Source: Ensifer sp. BR816
GTDB lineage: Bacteria > Pseudomonadota > Alphaproteobacteria > Rhizobiales > Rhizobiaceae
Direction of reading: 5' to 3'
DNA: 64,000 nt
Assembly (NCBI RefSeq): GCF_000378985.1
Contig: NZ_KB905370.1
Span: forward strand, 2,279,830-2,343,829
The position numbers were made by a program, and so were the translations under genes. The notes beneath the pieces are model-generated. The model saw nothing but the letters and a program-made list of their open reading frames with translations. It searched no databases and was not told the DNA's origin. Positions 44,436 to 54,629 of this stretch are shown here, one piece after another. Every line of letters starts with the position of its first letter. Position 1 is the first letter of the stretch.

Positions 44436-45059
44436 TTAGCGGTAGATATAGACAATCCGCCGCGTGGACGGTTCCACAAGCACCGGCTGCCCGTTCACCA
44501 TCACATATTCGTAGTTGTAGTCCGGGATCGGCCGGACGGCCACGGTGTTCGGCAATGTGGCGCCGAGAACCACCTCGCCATCAAGATAGACCGGGTCCAC
44601 CGGGTTGGAGGTGATGTAGGTGCCAACGGCCTGGGGCGGCGTGATGGCATCGACCTCTTCCACCGGCCCTATCAGCTCCAGCGGCTCGGCCGGCGTGGCC
44701 ACGGTGCTGCCGGTCGCCTCGTAGGTCACGACCGGAACGCCGAGTTCTGCGCGCCGTTCGGAAATTACCACCGTCGACCCGCTCTGGTCGGCGGAGAGAT
44801 ACCTGGCGTAGGCCCAGCCGCTGACGCCGCCGACACTGACGCGGCACCAGAGGCTGCCTTCGATGCAGCCCTCGAGCACGGTCGTGCTGCCGCGCGCCGC
44901 CATGCCGACGATCGGATATTGTGGGCCGGGGCCGGCGCGCACATTGAGATCAGTCACGGCCGTCGCGCTCATCGCCGCGGCAGCGGTCGAAATGCCTGCG
45001 GCGAGGATCAAACCCGCTGCCGCGACCGCTTTGAACAGGTGGGGGGAGAGGGTCTTCAT
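44436..45059 (-). CDS. Secreted SH3 plus DUF1236 protein (207 aa)
   Basis: A signal peptide (AAAGLILAAGISTAAAA) is followed by a bacterial SH3 domain with LNVRAGPGPQYPIVG and GWAYARYLSAD (residues about 38-95), and a C-terminal DUF1236 block (VAVRPIPDYNYEYVMVNGQPV). Bacterial SH3 domains of this kind bind cell-wall or peptide ligands in the periplasm. A short linker joins the domains. It is a typical rhizobial envelope protein with unknown role. Confidence 0.87.
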   Translation of the reverse strand: MKTLSPHLFKAVAAAGLILAAGISTAAAAMSATAVTDLNVRAGPGPQYPIVGMAARGSTTVLEGCIEGSLWCRVSVGGVSGWAYARYLSADQSGSTVVISERRAELGVPVVTYEATGSTVATPAEPLELIGPVEEVDAITPPQAVGTYITSNPVDPVYLDGEVVLGATLPNTVAVRPIPDYNYEYVMVNGQPVLVEPSTRRIVYIYR

Positions 45060-45286
45060 CGTCTTGCTCCTCTTCTATGATGCGGGCCAAACGCACCGCG
45101 CACCCCGGATGTTCCCCGCGTGACATCAGGAAATGTGAACATGAAACATATTGCCGGCGCCGAGCGTTGCCTGGGCCGACGGTGGAGAAACGATTGCCGA
45201 TGTGGCGAGGCGCCTCTCGATCACCGAGGAACTGGATGAAGTCTCGACGTCTGCCCAAAGGGCATGATCAGCGGGGAGTGCGGAAA

Positions 45287-45448
45287 ATGCAGTATGAGAC
45301 CGTCGACGAGGCCAAGCTTGCCGCCCAGCGTTTGCGCCCGCTGGTCCTTGTTGTCGTGGCGGCGAAACTCGCCGTATCCGCGCTGTTGCTGACCACGGTG
45401 CAGTTGCCGACCGGGGCGAACACGACGGAAATTGTCGCGCTTCGCTGA
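45287..45448 (+). CDS. Small membrane protein (53 aa)
   Basis: MQYETVDEAKLAAQRLRPLVL runs into a single hydrophobic helix (LVVVAAKLAVSALLLTTV) and a short polar tail. A GGGGAG motif precedes the ATG at 45287. Longer in-frame ATGs upstream add basic, unstructured sequence and are not preferred. No homologue is recognised; the length and amphipathic N-terminus suggest a small inner-membrane protein. Confidence 0.55.
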   Translation: MQYETVDEAKLAAQRLRPLVLVVVAAKLAVSALLLTTVQLPTGANTTEIVALR

Positions 45449-45535
45449 TTTGCACTGTTTCCGCGTCCATATATCGCTATAGGTGGCGTGGCGGCGTTTA
45501 CCGCCTATTTGCGATGTAAGCACGAGGCGGTCGGC

Positions 45536-46177
45536 ATGTTACAGGCGGGCATCATCCCGGTTACCCATTTTCAGCAGAACTGCACCGTGTTGTTCGACAG
45601 CGACACGAAGGAAGGCGTGATCGTCGATCCCGGCGGCGATGTCGACGTCATCCTCCAGACGATCCGCGAAAACGGTATCACCCTGAAGGCGATCTGGCTG
45701 ACGCACGGCCATATCGATCATGCCGGCGGCGCCAAGGAATTGAAGGCGGCACTGGGCCTCGAAATCATCGGTCCGCACAAGGATGACCTGCCTCTGCTCG
45801 AGCGGCTGGAGAGCCAGGCGGAGCGCTTCGGCCTGGCGATGAAGGTGCAGAACGTCCTGCCGGACCAGTGGCTCGAAGACGGCGACACGGTCTCCTTCGG
45901 CGATCACGTCTTCGAAGTGCTGCATTGCCCGGGCCATGCCCCCGGGCACGTCGTTTATTTCAACCGCGCCCAGAACTTCGCCCATGTCGGGGACGTGCTG
46001 TTTCACGGCTCGATCGGCCGCACCGACCTGCCGGGGGGCGATCATCAACAACTCCTCGATTCCATCCGCGACAAGGTCCTGCCGCTCGGCGACGACGTCG
46101 GTTTCATCTGCGGCCACGGGCCGGGCGGACGGATCGGCGAGGAGCGCCGCACCAACCCGTATCTGCGCGGGCTCTGA
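45536..46177 (+). CDS. MBL-fold metal hydrolase, glyoxalase II-like (213 aa)
   Basis: The metal site HxHxDH is LTHGHIDHAGG (residues about 56-66), with further ligands in HCPGHAPGHVVY, HVGDVLFHGSIGRTD and CGHGPGG. Start at 45536 (MLQAGIIPVTHFQQNC) has a GAGGCGG ribosome site; the ATG at 45488 adds unrelated residues. The pattern is that of YcbL-like type II glyoxalases, which hydrolyse glutathione thioesters, but related proteins act on other esters. Confidence 0.93.
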   Translation: MLQAGIIPVTHFQQNCTVLFDSDTKEGVIVDPGGDVDVILQTIRENGITLKAIWLTHGHIDHAGGAKELKAALGLEIIGPHKDDLPLLERLESQAERFGLAMKVQNVLPDQWLEDGDTVSFGDHVFEVLHCPGHAPGHVVYFNRAQNFAHVGDVLFHGSIGRTDLPGGDHQQLLDSIRDKVLPLGDDVGFICGHGPGGRIGEERRTNPYLRGL

Positions 46178-46192
46178 TCGGATTACAGGGAT

Positions 46193-46226
46193 AAAAACCC
46201 CGTGACTCATATGAGGCACGGGGGTT
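46193..46226 (-). terminator. Rho-independent terminator after the BA14K gene
   Basis: AACCCCGTG pairs with CACGGGG(G)TT around a 12-nt loop; the minus strand ends in TTTTT. It lies 28 bp beyond the BA14K stop and 16 bp past the MBL gene stop, so it may serve both converging genes. Confidence 0.8.
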
Positions 46227-46253
46227 CTCGTCTAAAATTGGGCGACGCTCTGA

Positions 46254-46670
46254 TCAGCCGGCGGTGCAGAAATGGCTGCGGCCGTCATAGCCAACGAAGG
46301 TGCCGCTGTCCGGATCGAAGGAGCGGTAGCGCTGCGAGCAATAGCGGTACCAAGCCGGTGTCCAAGGCTCAAGGTCGTAGCTGTCGACGACAACCTGACG
46401 ATAGGCCGGGCGGGCGCGGTAGACGGGACGGGGCTGGTAAACCGGACGTGGCTCGTAATATTCCGGCTCCGGATCGATATAGGTGGGTTCGCTGTAATAG
46501 CGTGGCTGTGAACCGATCGCGGTTCCGATAAGCGTGCCTGTCACCAGACCCACTGCGCCTGCTGCCCACGCATCATCGTGATCGTCGCCTGCTTGGGCCG
46601 TGCCGAACGTTGGGAGGACCATGGCGGCCGCGGCGAGCGAGAGAACGGTTGCTTTGAGGAACTTGTTCAT
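46254..46670 (-). CDS. BA14K-family lectin-like secreted protein (138 aa)
   Basis: A signal peptide (MNKFLKATVLSLAAAAMVLP..., probably cut after AQA) is followed by a glycine-zipper-like helix (GAVGLVTGTLIGTAIG) and a Pro/Tyr/Glu/Arg-rich repeat region (EPRPVYQPRPVYRARPAYR). The C-terminal block TPAWYRYCSQRYRSFDPDSG is the BA14K signature. Brucella BA14k has immunoglobulin-binding lectin-like properties; in rhizobia such proteins are abundant envelope components. Start at 46670 is set by the signal peptide. Confidence 0.9.
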   Translation of the reverse strand: MNKFLKATVLSLAAAAMVLPTFGTAQAGDDHDDAWAAGAVGLVTGTLIGTAIGSQPRYYSEPTYIDPEPEYYEPRPVYQPRPVYRARPAYRQVVVDSYDLEPWTPAWYRYCSQRYRSFDPDSGTFVGYDGRSHFCTAG

Positions 46671-46764
46671 GGGCTTCAATCCTGTGCATGGAGGAACCGG
46701 ACTGAAGGCCCGGCTTTCATGATGAGCGGACTGTATATAGCCCAAACTGAACGGAGCCTGAACG

Positions 46765-46789
46765 AAAAAACCCGGCAAAAATGCCGGGC
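46765..46789 (-). terminator. Rho-independent terminator after cspA
   Basis: CCCGGCA-AAAA-TGCCGGG (46771-46788), followed on the minus strand by TTTTTT (46765-46770). It lies 31 bp past the cold-shock gene stop. Confidence 0.9.
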
Positions 46790-46819
46790 TACAAATGCAA
46801 TTATTGACAGAGAGCGGCG

Positions 46820-47035
46820 TTAGCCGACGATCTGCAGATTGACCGCCTTCGGGCCCTTGCTGCGGCGATCCGGCTCGGTATCGAAGGAGACTTTCTGGTT
46901 CTCGCTCAGACCGCTCAGGCCGGAGGCCTGTACGGCTGAAATATGTACGAAGATATCTGCACCACCATTTTCAGGCTTGATGAAGCCAAAGCCTTTGTCG
47001 GTGTTGAAGAATTTAACAGTGCCAGTTTCGGCCAT
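46820..47035 (-). CDS. cspA: Cold-shock domain protein, CspA family (71 aa)
   Basis: A single OB-fold cold-shock domain with both RNA-binding motifs: RNP1-like KGFGFI and RNP2-like DIFVHIS. It binds RNA/ssDNA and melts secondary structure at low temperature. Start MAETGTVKFFNTDKG at 47035 is set by the AAAAGGA ribosome site. A perfect palindrome sits just before that site (47055-47072), which may couple translation to RNA structure. Confidence 0.97.
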   Translation of the reverse strand: MAETGTVKFFNTDKGFGFIKPENGGADIFVHISAVQASGLSGLSENQKVSFDTEPDRRSKGPKAVNLQIVG

Positions 47036-47054
47036 GCGTCAGGTCCTTTTCTCT

Positions 47055-47072
47055 CCACCCGTCGACGGGTGG
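47055..47072. promoter_or_regulatory. Hairpin immediately upstream of the cspA ribosome site
   Basis: CCACCCGTCGACGGGTGG is a perfect 18-bp palindrome whose RNA form would be a 7-bp stem with a TCGA loop. It ends 6 nt before the AAAAGGA ribosome site of cspA. Cold-shock mRNAs often use 5'-UTR structure as a temperature-dependent switch; that function is inferred. Confidence 0.5.
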
Positions 47073-47705
47073 CATTGCAGTTTTGCCCAGAAGGGCGTGG
47101 GGCAGGCAGTTCTCGACAATTGAGGAAAGGGTCCTGTTATCGCGACGAACCTTGGAAAGGATGGCAAAATGGCCCTCCCTCGGTTCTCCGCCCGGAGTTG
47201 CTTGCGTCTCCGGCCCGCATTTATTTCAAGATCTTCCCGCGTTCGCAAATTGCCCGAACACAGTAAGAGTGATCAGTTTGTTTTGAATTGGCAAGCAAAA
47301 CTTTTCTGGTGAGGTATTGAGACTTCTCATTGCTCAAAAACAGGTCAATTGGCGCTTTTGCGATGGATATTCCAGAGAGGCTGCAAGGTCTTGAATCCAC
47401 AGCTTTTTGACGGGCCAATCCTAGATTTGGATTGTTTGCGTCAAGTTTTGTCGCTCCCAGGCATGCCTTGATGTTGGGCAGTTCCCCGTCTCTCTCGCAA
47501 CCCTCTGATAAGTCTCATGCTTCGAGAAGGTTCAAGCGACCGAGTCGATTGCGTTGTTTGTCTTGCAGAAAAAATACAAGGAACATCGCGGGCGGCTCGC
47601 GAAGGCCATCTGTTTCAAATGAGGGCAAAGTAGAGCGGTGGTGTAGAGTAATAAGTAATATAGTAAGTCCAGCTTGGCTTCCCAATGTAGCTAAATCTTG
47701 TAGGT
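47073..47705. other. AT-richer intergenic region upstream of cspA
   Basis: No gene is credible in this 630-bp stretch. Its central part (about 47220-47480) is clearly less GC-rich than its surroundings. On the minus strand CTTGAC (47440-47445), a 16-nt spacer and TAGGAT (47418-47423) form a plausible promoter for cspA that would give a leader of about 380 nt. That would be long, but long leaders are known for cold-shock genes. Confidence 0.45.
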
Positions 47706-48608
47706 CTAAGCGGCGGCTTCTGCCGCCTGCCGGCGCCGCTTCGTGAGTTCCGGCACGAGTTCGACGACCAGCATCGCTGTGAAGATGACGATGCAGCCGA
47801 GATAGCCGATCGGGGTGATAAGCTCGTCCAACAGCAGCACGCCGAAGAGCGCAGCGAAGAGAGCCTCGCTCGACAGGAAAATCGCCGCCTGCGGGGCCGT
47901 CGTATAGCGCTGGCCGACGACCTGGCAGATGAAGGCGATGCCGCTGGAAAACACACCCGCATAGAGGATCTGCGGCAGGGCGGCATCGACGATGTCGAGA
48001 CTGAGGGGCTCGAAGACAAGAGCAAGCAGGCTTCCCAACAAAGCGCAGACGGCAAATTGCGTCATCGACAGAAGCATCGGCCGCCCCGTGCCAGCGGCAA
48101 AGATGCCGATCAACAGGACTTGGATCGACCAGAAGAGGGCACAGACGATCGTCAGCAGATCGCCGCCGTTCAGTCCCGACAGGGTGCCGCCGCTCAAGAG
48201 GAAAATGCCGAAACTTGCCATCAGCGCGGCCGGCCAGATGATCCAGTGCGGCCGGCGACGGAGAAAGACGACCGTCAGGACCGGCACGAAGATGACATAG
48301 AGCCCCGTCAGGAAGCCGGAATTGGTGACGGTGGTGGTGAGAAGCCCGAACTGCTGTGTCACGGCTCCACCGAAAAGCGCGAGGCCGATGAAAATGAAGT
48401 TGCGCATCGCGCCGCGCGGGAGCGGTGATATGGCCCGGCGGGCTTCTATGAGGGCGAACGGCAGCGCCACCAGCGTGGCGATTGCAAAGCGCAGGCCGAT
48501 GAACCAGAGCGGGCCGATCGCACTCATCGCGGTCGACTGGGCGACGAAGCCAGCCCCCCAGATCGCGCCGGAAAGCAGCAGAAAGAGATTGGCCTGAATG
48601 CGAGTCAC
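47706..48608 (-). CDS. DMT superfamily transporter with two EamA domains (300 aa)
   Basis: About ten membrane helices in two EamA repeats: LFLLLSGAIWGAGFVAQSTAM and the second beginning near LVFEPLSLDIVDAALPQILYAG. The end of each repeat has the VLLLDELITPIGYLGCIVI-type helix common to EamA permeases. Members export amino acids or other metabolites; the substrate cannot be read from sequence. The Lys/Arg-rich C-terminus (TKRRRQ) is cytoplasmic. Confidence 0.92.
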   Translation of the reverse strand: MTRIQANLFLLLSGAIWGAGFVAQSTAMSAIGPLWFIGLRFAIATLVALPFALIEARRAISPLPRGAMRNFIFIGLALFGGAVTQQFGLLTTTVTNSGFLTGLYVIFVPVLTVVFLRRRPHWIIWPAALMASFGIFLLSGGTLSGLNGGDLLTIVCALFWSIQVLLIGIFAAGTGRPMLLSMTQFAVCALLGSLLALVFEPLSLDIVDAALPQILYAGVFSSGIAFICQVVGQRYTTAPQAAIFLSSEALFAALFGVLLLDELITPIGYLGCIVIFTAMLVVELVPELTKRRRQAAEAAA

Positions 48609-48745
48609 TTGGGGCTCCCGGGCGCGCGACTTGTACGGAAAGCAATCAAAGCAGCTTCGCCCCGTGATTGCATCGCCGCTCTAACAGTTGCGTTTTGGCG
48701 GGGCAAGCCTCATCCTCGCTGCCCGAATGGGAATAGGGAGCGCGC

Positions 48746-49198
48746 ATGTCGATCGGATTGGAGCAAAAGGTGAAGCCGGCAGGCTATTCGGGAACGCCGC
48801 TCGCGAAGAAGCTCGGCCTGCGCGACGGGCAGGCCGCGCTGCTTCTCGATGTGCCTGCCCATCTGCCGGAGATTTCCGCGTTCCCCGGATTTGCCCACCT
48901 CGTCACCGCGATTGAGGGGACGGCATCGCGCCGATTCGACTATATCCATTGCTTCGACACGGAGATGGCGAGGCTAGAGGCGAAGGCCGCGGCCCTTGCA
49001 GACCGGCTGAAGCCTGGCGGGATGCTTTGGATATCGTGGCCGAAGCGCACCTCCGGCATCGCCAGCACCCTGACCGAGGATGCCCTGCGGAATATCTTCC
49101 TGCCACTCAGTCTTGTCGACGTAAAGGTCTGCGCCGTGGACCCGGTGTGGTCCGGGCTGAAATTCATGTTCCGAAAGGAAATCAGGGCCTCTCTCTGA
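48746..49198 (+). CDS. DUF3052 family protein (150 aa)
   Basis: A soluble protein beginning MSIGLEQKVKPAGYSGTPLAKKLGL and containing ALADRLKPGGMLWISWPKR, which resembles a methyltransferase-like Rossmann strand without the SAM glycine motif. The family is common in proteobacteria and actinobacteria, with no known activity. It is convergent with the sugar dehydrogenase gene, with 6 bp between the stops. Confidence 0.85.
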   Translation: MSIGLEQKVKPAGYSGTPLAKKLGLRDGQAALLLDVPAHLPEISAFPGFAHLVTAIEGTASRRFDYIHCFDTEMARLEAKAAALADRLKPGGMLWISWPKRTSGIASTLTEDALRNIFLPLSLVDVKVCAVDPVWSGLKFMFRKEIRASL

Positions 49199-49204
49199 GA
49201 GCCC

Positions 49205-50416
49205 TCATTCGGTCGGTGCCTTCGAAACTCTGAGAACGGCGCCATCCTGCTCGTCGGTCACCATCAGCAGTGCGCCGTCCGGTGCGACGATCACATCGCG
49301 GATGCGACCAAACTCGCCGTCGAACAGCCGTTCCTCGGCGGTGATCGCCCCGGTGTCGTCGCGTTGAAGCCGCGCCAGCAGCTGGTATTTCAGCGCCGCC
49401 ACCAGCAGGTCGCCGTTCCATTCCGGAAACATGTTGCCGCGATAGACCGCGAGCGCGCCCGGCGCGATCGACGGATCCCAATAATAGAGCGGCTGCTCCA
49501 TGCCCTCCTTGGCGGTGCCTTCGCCGATCTCCGCGCCGGAATAGTCCTTTCCGAAGGTGATTACCGGCCAGCCGTAGTTCTTGCCGGGCTGGGGATTGTT
49601 CACTTCGTCGCCGCCGCGCGCGCCGTGCTCTACGGTCAAGAGCTTGCCGTCGGCCTTATCGAAGGTGAGGCCCTGGGGATTGCGGTGGCCCTTCGACCAG
49701 ATCTCCGGCAGGCCCTCGGTCCCGCCGCGATAGGGATTGGAGGAGGGGATGGAACCATCTGCATTGATGTGCAGGATCGCGCCGGCGTGGTCGCGCGGGT
49801 CCTGGGCCCGCTCCCCATCGCCGCGGTCGCCGATGCCGAAGAACAGGCTGCCGTCGCGGTCGATGGCGATGCGCGAGCCAAAGTGCTGGCCAGCCCGGGT
49901 GAACCGGTTCATCCGGAAAATCTCCTTGACGTCCGTGACCCTTCGCTCGTCGTCGGCGAGCGTCGCGCGCGCCACAGCGGTGCCATAACCGCCGTCGCCA
50001 CGGGTCGCGAAAGTGAGGTAAAGGGTGCGGTTGCGGGAAAATTGCGGGTCGAGCGCAACGTCGAGCAGGCCTCCCTGGCCACGTTCCGCGACATCAGGAA
50101 CACCTTCGACCGCGGGCGAGAGCTCGCCGTTGCGGAGGATGCGGAGCCGTCCTGGCCGCTCGGTAACGATCAGCGCCCCGTCGGGCAGGACTTCGACCGC
50201 CCAGGGATGCTGGAGCCCGTGCGCGAGCGTCTCGACAAGGACTGTTCCCGTCTGTGTCTGGAATTCCCGGGCCTCTTGTGCCGCGGCAGGCAGAGCGGCG
50301 GAAAGCAACAGAGCCGCCGCCAGAGGCAGGGCGGGCGAAAGGAGCGTGACGGGGATCTTGCTCGGTTTGGTTTTTGCCCAGTGCCACATGCGAATCGACG
50401 CTCCAAGCTTCTGCAT
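49205..50416 (-). CDS. PQQ-dependent aldose/sorbosone dehydrogenase-like protein (403 aa)
   Basis: A periplasmic six-bladed beta-propeller with a signal peptide (LLSPALPLAAALLLSAALPAAAQ). The family motifs HPWAVEVLPDG, WSKGHRNPQGLTFD and DEVNNPQPGKNYGWPV (PQQ/Ca2+-binding region) are present. Related enzymes oxidise aldose sugars with PQQ as cofactor. No PQQ synthesis genes are in the window. The Met at residue 10 (50389) is an alternative start before the signal segment. Confidence 0.9.
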   Translation of the reverse strand: MQKLGASIRMWHWAKTKPSKIPVTLLSPALPLAAALLLSAALPAAAQEAREFQTQTGTVLVETLAHGLQHPWAVEVLPDGALIVTERPGRLRILRNGELSPAVEGVPDVAERGQGGLLDVALDPQFSRNRTLYLTFATRGDGGYGTAVARATLADDERRVTDVKEIFRMNRFTRAGQHFGSRIAIDRDGSLFFGIGDRGDGERAQDPRDHAGAILHINADGSIPSSNPYRGGTEGLPEIWSKGHRNPQGLTFDKADGKLLTVEHGARGGDEVNNPQPGKNYGWPVITFGKDYSGAEIGEGTAKEGMEQPLYYWDPSIAPGALAVYRGNMFPEWNGDLLVAALKYQLLARLQRDDTGAITAEERLFDGEFGRIRDVIVAPDGALLMVTDEQDGAVLRVSKAPTE

Positions 50417-50569
50417 GATTGTCTTTGCAGGTCAGGAGAGAAACTGGTGCCCAGTCGCCTTGGCTTCAAGTCAAATCCGATCAAAACGGCTTTATCGGAC
50501 GTGCGCGCCGCAGCGAGCGCATTACAAGCGGTTGAGGAGGACCTGCAGCGACCTGCTGGTGCCAACCGG

Positions 50570-50761
50570 CTACTGGCTTGCCACCTGCTTTTCCGCGGCA
50601 AAGAGCTCGGCGGTCGCTTTCGTGTAAAAGCCCTTGCCGATCAGCATAAGGCCGGCAAGGGCAATCATTACGATGATCGCGACAATGATAGTTTCGGTAG
50701 CCGAGAGCTGGGCAAGGAAGCCGGCACGTCGTTCGGGCAGATCGTCTTCGTTATCGGCCAT
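50570..50761 (-). CDS. Small single-pass membrane protein (63 aa)
   Basis: MADNEDDLPERRAGFLAQLS is an acidic tail before one helix (IIVAIIVMIALAGLMLIG) and a short C-terminal tail (FYTKATAELFAAEKQ). Its start overlaps the end of the preceding gene by 11 bp, so both are made from the same mRNA. No homologue with a known function is recognised. Confidence 0.7.
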   Translation of the reverse strand: MADNEDDLPERRAGFLAQLSATETIIVAIIVMIALAGLMLIGKGFYTKATAELFAAEKQVASQ

Positions 50762-51083
50762 GGCGTCTGCTTCTTGCCTTGCTCGTCGCGGCGATCCGGT
50801 GGCCGATGACGAAAGTGGTGCCCGCCGTCAGCGCGGCGGCAAGCAGCGTCGCGCCCACGGAAATCTGCCGCTCGCCGCCCAGCACCGCCGCGGCCGCGGG
50901 TTGGGAAACGAGCATAGCGGCGTGCTGTTCCTGCTCGCCCGGAGCCGCCTCGGCGGTCGTCTCGACCACCAGGCCGAAAATCATCACCATGCAGACTGCC
51001 AGTGCCGCCAGCGCGAGGTAAAACCCCCAGCGCGCCTCGTTGCGGCCCGTTCGCGCCGAAGCGATTTCGTCATCGAGAACCAT
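50751..51083 (-). CDS. Small membrane protein with two hydrophobic segments (110 aa)
   Basis: Start at 51083 gives MVLDDEIASARTGRNEARWGF, then a helix (YLALAALAVCMVMIFGLVV), a periplasmic Ala/Gln loop and a second helix (ATLLAAALTAGTTFVIG), with a basic end RRHGR. A GGGGGTTTGC ribosome site lies upstream. It overlaps the next small membrane protein gene by 11 bp, suggesting a joint complex. Function unknown. Confidence 0.75.
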   Translation of the reverse strand: MVLDDEIASARTGRNEARWGFYLALAALAVCMVMIFGLVVETTAEAAPGEQEQHAAMLVSQPAAAAVLGGERQISVGATLLAAALTAGTTFVIGHRIAATSKARSRRHGR

Positions 51084-52727
<1,644 letters not shown>

Positions 52728-52750
52728 GATCAGCTTTGCCGCATGCAAAG

Positions 52751-52777
52751 AGCCCGCCGATTCCGGCGGGCTTTTTT
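52751..52777 (+). terminator. Rho-independent terminator after aatA
   Basis: AGCCCGCCG-ATTC-CGGCGGGCT, a 9-bp perfect stem (52751-52772), followed by TTTTTT. It ends aatA transcription 24 bp beyond the stop. Confidence 0.95.
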
Positions 52778-52851
52778 GTTGTCGCTCACAATGCGATTCA
52801 ACGGTTTGCCAACTCGATTCAAGTGGCGGCTCTATCGGCTTGAAATCCGAT

Positions 52852-53718
52852 TCATTTTTGCGGCCGGATGATTTCAATCACGCCTGAGATGTCGTCGGCG
52901 CCATGATCGTCGGCGACACGGCGGGCGGCGAGCCGCAGCATCGGCTCGATGAAGTCCGGCGCAACGCCTTGTTCACCGCTTGCCCTGACAATGTTATCGA
53001 GGGCAATCCTTTGCATCGCCAGGTTCGAGACTACGTTTCGGTCATGCTGGCCGACGTCGACCTTGTTGGCCAGGTCCGGCAGAGTGCCGCTCATCGCCTG
53101 AAGCCAGGGGAGCAACAGCGACAGGAAATCGGCCGCCTTGCCACCGCCGCTCGTCACCAGCGCGCTGGCGTGCATGAAGCCGGAGAAGAGCCCGTACATC
53201 CCCGAGAGCAGAGCAAGGTCGTAGAGTGCCGCGAGGCCCGGATCGTCGCCGAGATAGTGGCTTGCCGCGAGCGCGTTGAGTGCTGCCTTGTGCCTTTCGA
53301 ACAATTCCGCTGAACCACTGTAGAGGATCAGCGCGCCATCGTCGCCGATCATCGGCGGGATCGCCATGATGCCACCGTCGAGATAGGCCGCACCCTTGGC
53401 CTCTAGAAACGCGGCGAGACTCTTCGCGTCTCCCGGCGTGCCATTGGTCAGGTTGACGAGATCGCGGTCTGCGAGAACCGGCTCCGCGTCGGCAAGGACT
53501 GCGTGTGCCGCTGTGTAGTCGACGACGCAGAGGATCGTCAAATCGCTCGCCGCGATAGCCGCGGCGGGGCTCGCGGCGACAGTTGCGCCGGCCGAGGCGA
53601 GCGGTTCGCTGCGAGAGGCCGTCCGGTTCCAGACGGTCACGTCATGACCGTTGCGGATGAGGGTTGCGGCAAGCGCGGCACCCATCGCGCCAAGCCCGAG
53701 AATGGAGATCTTGCTCAT
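52852..53718 (-). CDS. NAD(P)-binding oxidoreductase of the 6PGDH/imine-reductase-like family (288 aa)
   Basis: Start at 53718 gives MSKISILGLGAMGAALAATLI, a GxGxMG NAD(P) motif, then TVWNRTASRSEPL and TNGTPGDAKSLAAFLEAKGA. The C-terminal helical domain (ALYDLALLSGMYGLFSGFMHA) resembles the imine reductase/beta-hydroxyacid dehydrogenase helices. It follows the SDR gene (start 36 bp past its stop), probably in one operon with it. Substrate unknown. Confidence 0.87.
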   Translation of the reverse strand: MSKISILGLGAMGAALAATLIRNGHDVTVWNRTASRSEPLASAGATVAASPAAAIAASDLTILCVVDYTAAHAVLADAEPVLADRDLVNLTNGTPGDAKSLAAFLEAKGAAYLDGGIMAIPPMIGDDGALILYSGSAELFERHKAALNALAASHYLGDDPGLAALYDLALLSGMYGLFSGFMHASALVTSGGGKAADFLSLLLPWLQAMSGTLPDLANKVDVGQHDRNVVSNLAMQRIALDNIVRASGEQGVAPDFIEPMLRLAARRVADDHGADDISGVIEIIRPQK

Positions 53719-53753
53719 TGATTTTGCTTTCTTGGGAAGGAAGTACGTTTGTC

Positions 53754-54515
53754 TCACGCGGGGACGGAAAGTTTCTGGCCGAGGCCGCCGTCGACGGCGA
53801 GCTTTGCCCCCGTTGTGAAGGTGGCCTCGAAGGCGAGGAACAACACCGCACGGGCCACCTCGTCGGCGGTACCGTTGCGCTTCATCGGCGTGATCGCATC
53901 GCCCAGCGCCTTGAACTCCGCGCGTTCCGCATCGGTAAGGCCGGCGGCACCCTTGGTCGGCGTGTCGACGAAGCCGGGACTCACCGAGTTGACCCGGATG
54001 CCGCGCGGCAGGAGCTCTGCCGCCAGCACCGAGGCGAAGGAGACGAGTGCGGCCTTGGTGGCGCTGTAGACGCTCATGCCCGGATGCCCACCCTCGTCTG
54101 CAACGGAGGAGGTGAAGACGATCGAACCGCCCTCGCGGATCAGCGGTGCCAGGCGCTGCACGGTGAAGAAGGCGCCCTTGGTGTTGACCGCAAACTGGCG
54201 ATCGTAGGAGGCTTCGCTGACCTGATCGAAAGGCTCGAGTTCGGAAATGCCGGCATTGACGTGAAGGAGGTCGATGGCCCCAAGCTTCTGGCCGGCGGAG
54301 GCGCCAAGGACCGCTATATCGCTGAGATCGGCGATATCCGAGGGCAGGGCGTGAACGCTCGGACCGAACTCCTCTCTGACTTTGGCGATATTCTCCTCGT
54401 TGCGTCCGGTCAGGAGCACTTCAGCGCCGCCATTGACGAGCAGCCTGACCGTCGCCAGCCCCATACCGTGGGTGCCGCCGACCACGATCGCCTTCTTACC
54501 CTGATAGATCGCCAT
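53754..54515 (-). CDS. Short-chain dehydrogenase/reductase (253 aa)
   Basis: A classical SDR. The cofactor loop is [14 protein letters not shown] (residues about 12-25), [14 protein letters not shown] follows, and the catalytic Ser-Tyr-Lys is in [21 protein letters not shown]. It is divergent from a LysR gene with a dyad in the space between. Ligand unknown; the pair with the next reductase suggests reduction of the same class of carbonyl or imine. Confidence 0.92.
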   Translation of the reverse strand: MAIYQGKKAIVVGGTHGMGLATVRLLVNGGAEVLLTGRNEENIAKVREEFGPSVHALPSDIADLSDIAVLGASAGQKLGAIDLLHVNAGISELEPFDQVSEASYDRQFAVNTKGAFFTVQRLAPLIREGGSIVFTSSVADEGGHPGMSVYSATKAALVSFASVLAAELLPRGIRVNSVSPGFVDTPTKGAAGLTDAERAEFKALGDAITPMKRNGTADEVARAVLFLAFEATFTTGAKLAVDGGLGQKLSVPA

Positions 54516-54592
54516 GATGTCTTCCTCTTTGGTTCGATTGAATGATGAGAAAGAGATGCATTCGTGGACGGTCTTGTGGTAGACGGCTTATC

Positions 54593-54609
54593 GTGGATAT
54601 ATCGTCCAC
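54593..54609. promoter_or_regulatory. Candidate operator in the SDR-LysR divergent region
   Basis: GTGGA-TATATCG-TCCAC lies between the SDR and LysR genes; further CGTGGA copies occur at 54563. The dyad and location fit a LysR-type binding site controlling the divergent SDR gene and the regulator itself. Confidence 0.45.
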
Positions 54610-54629
54610 AATTGCAGACGCTGGCGACC

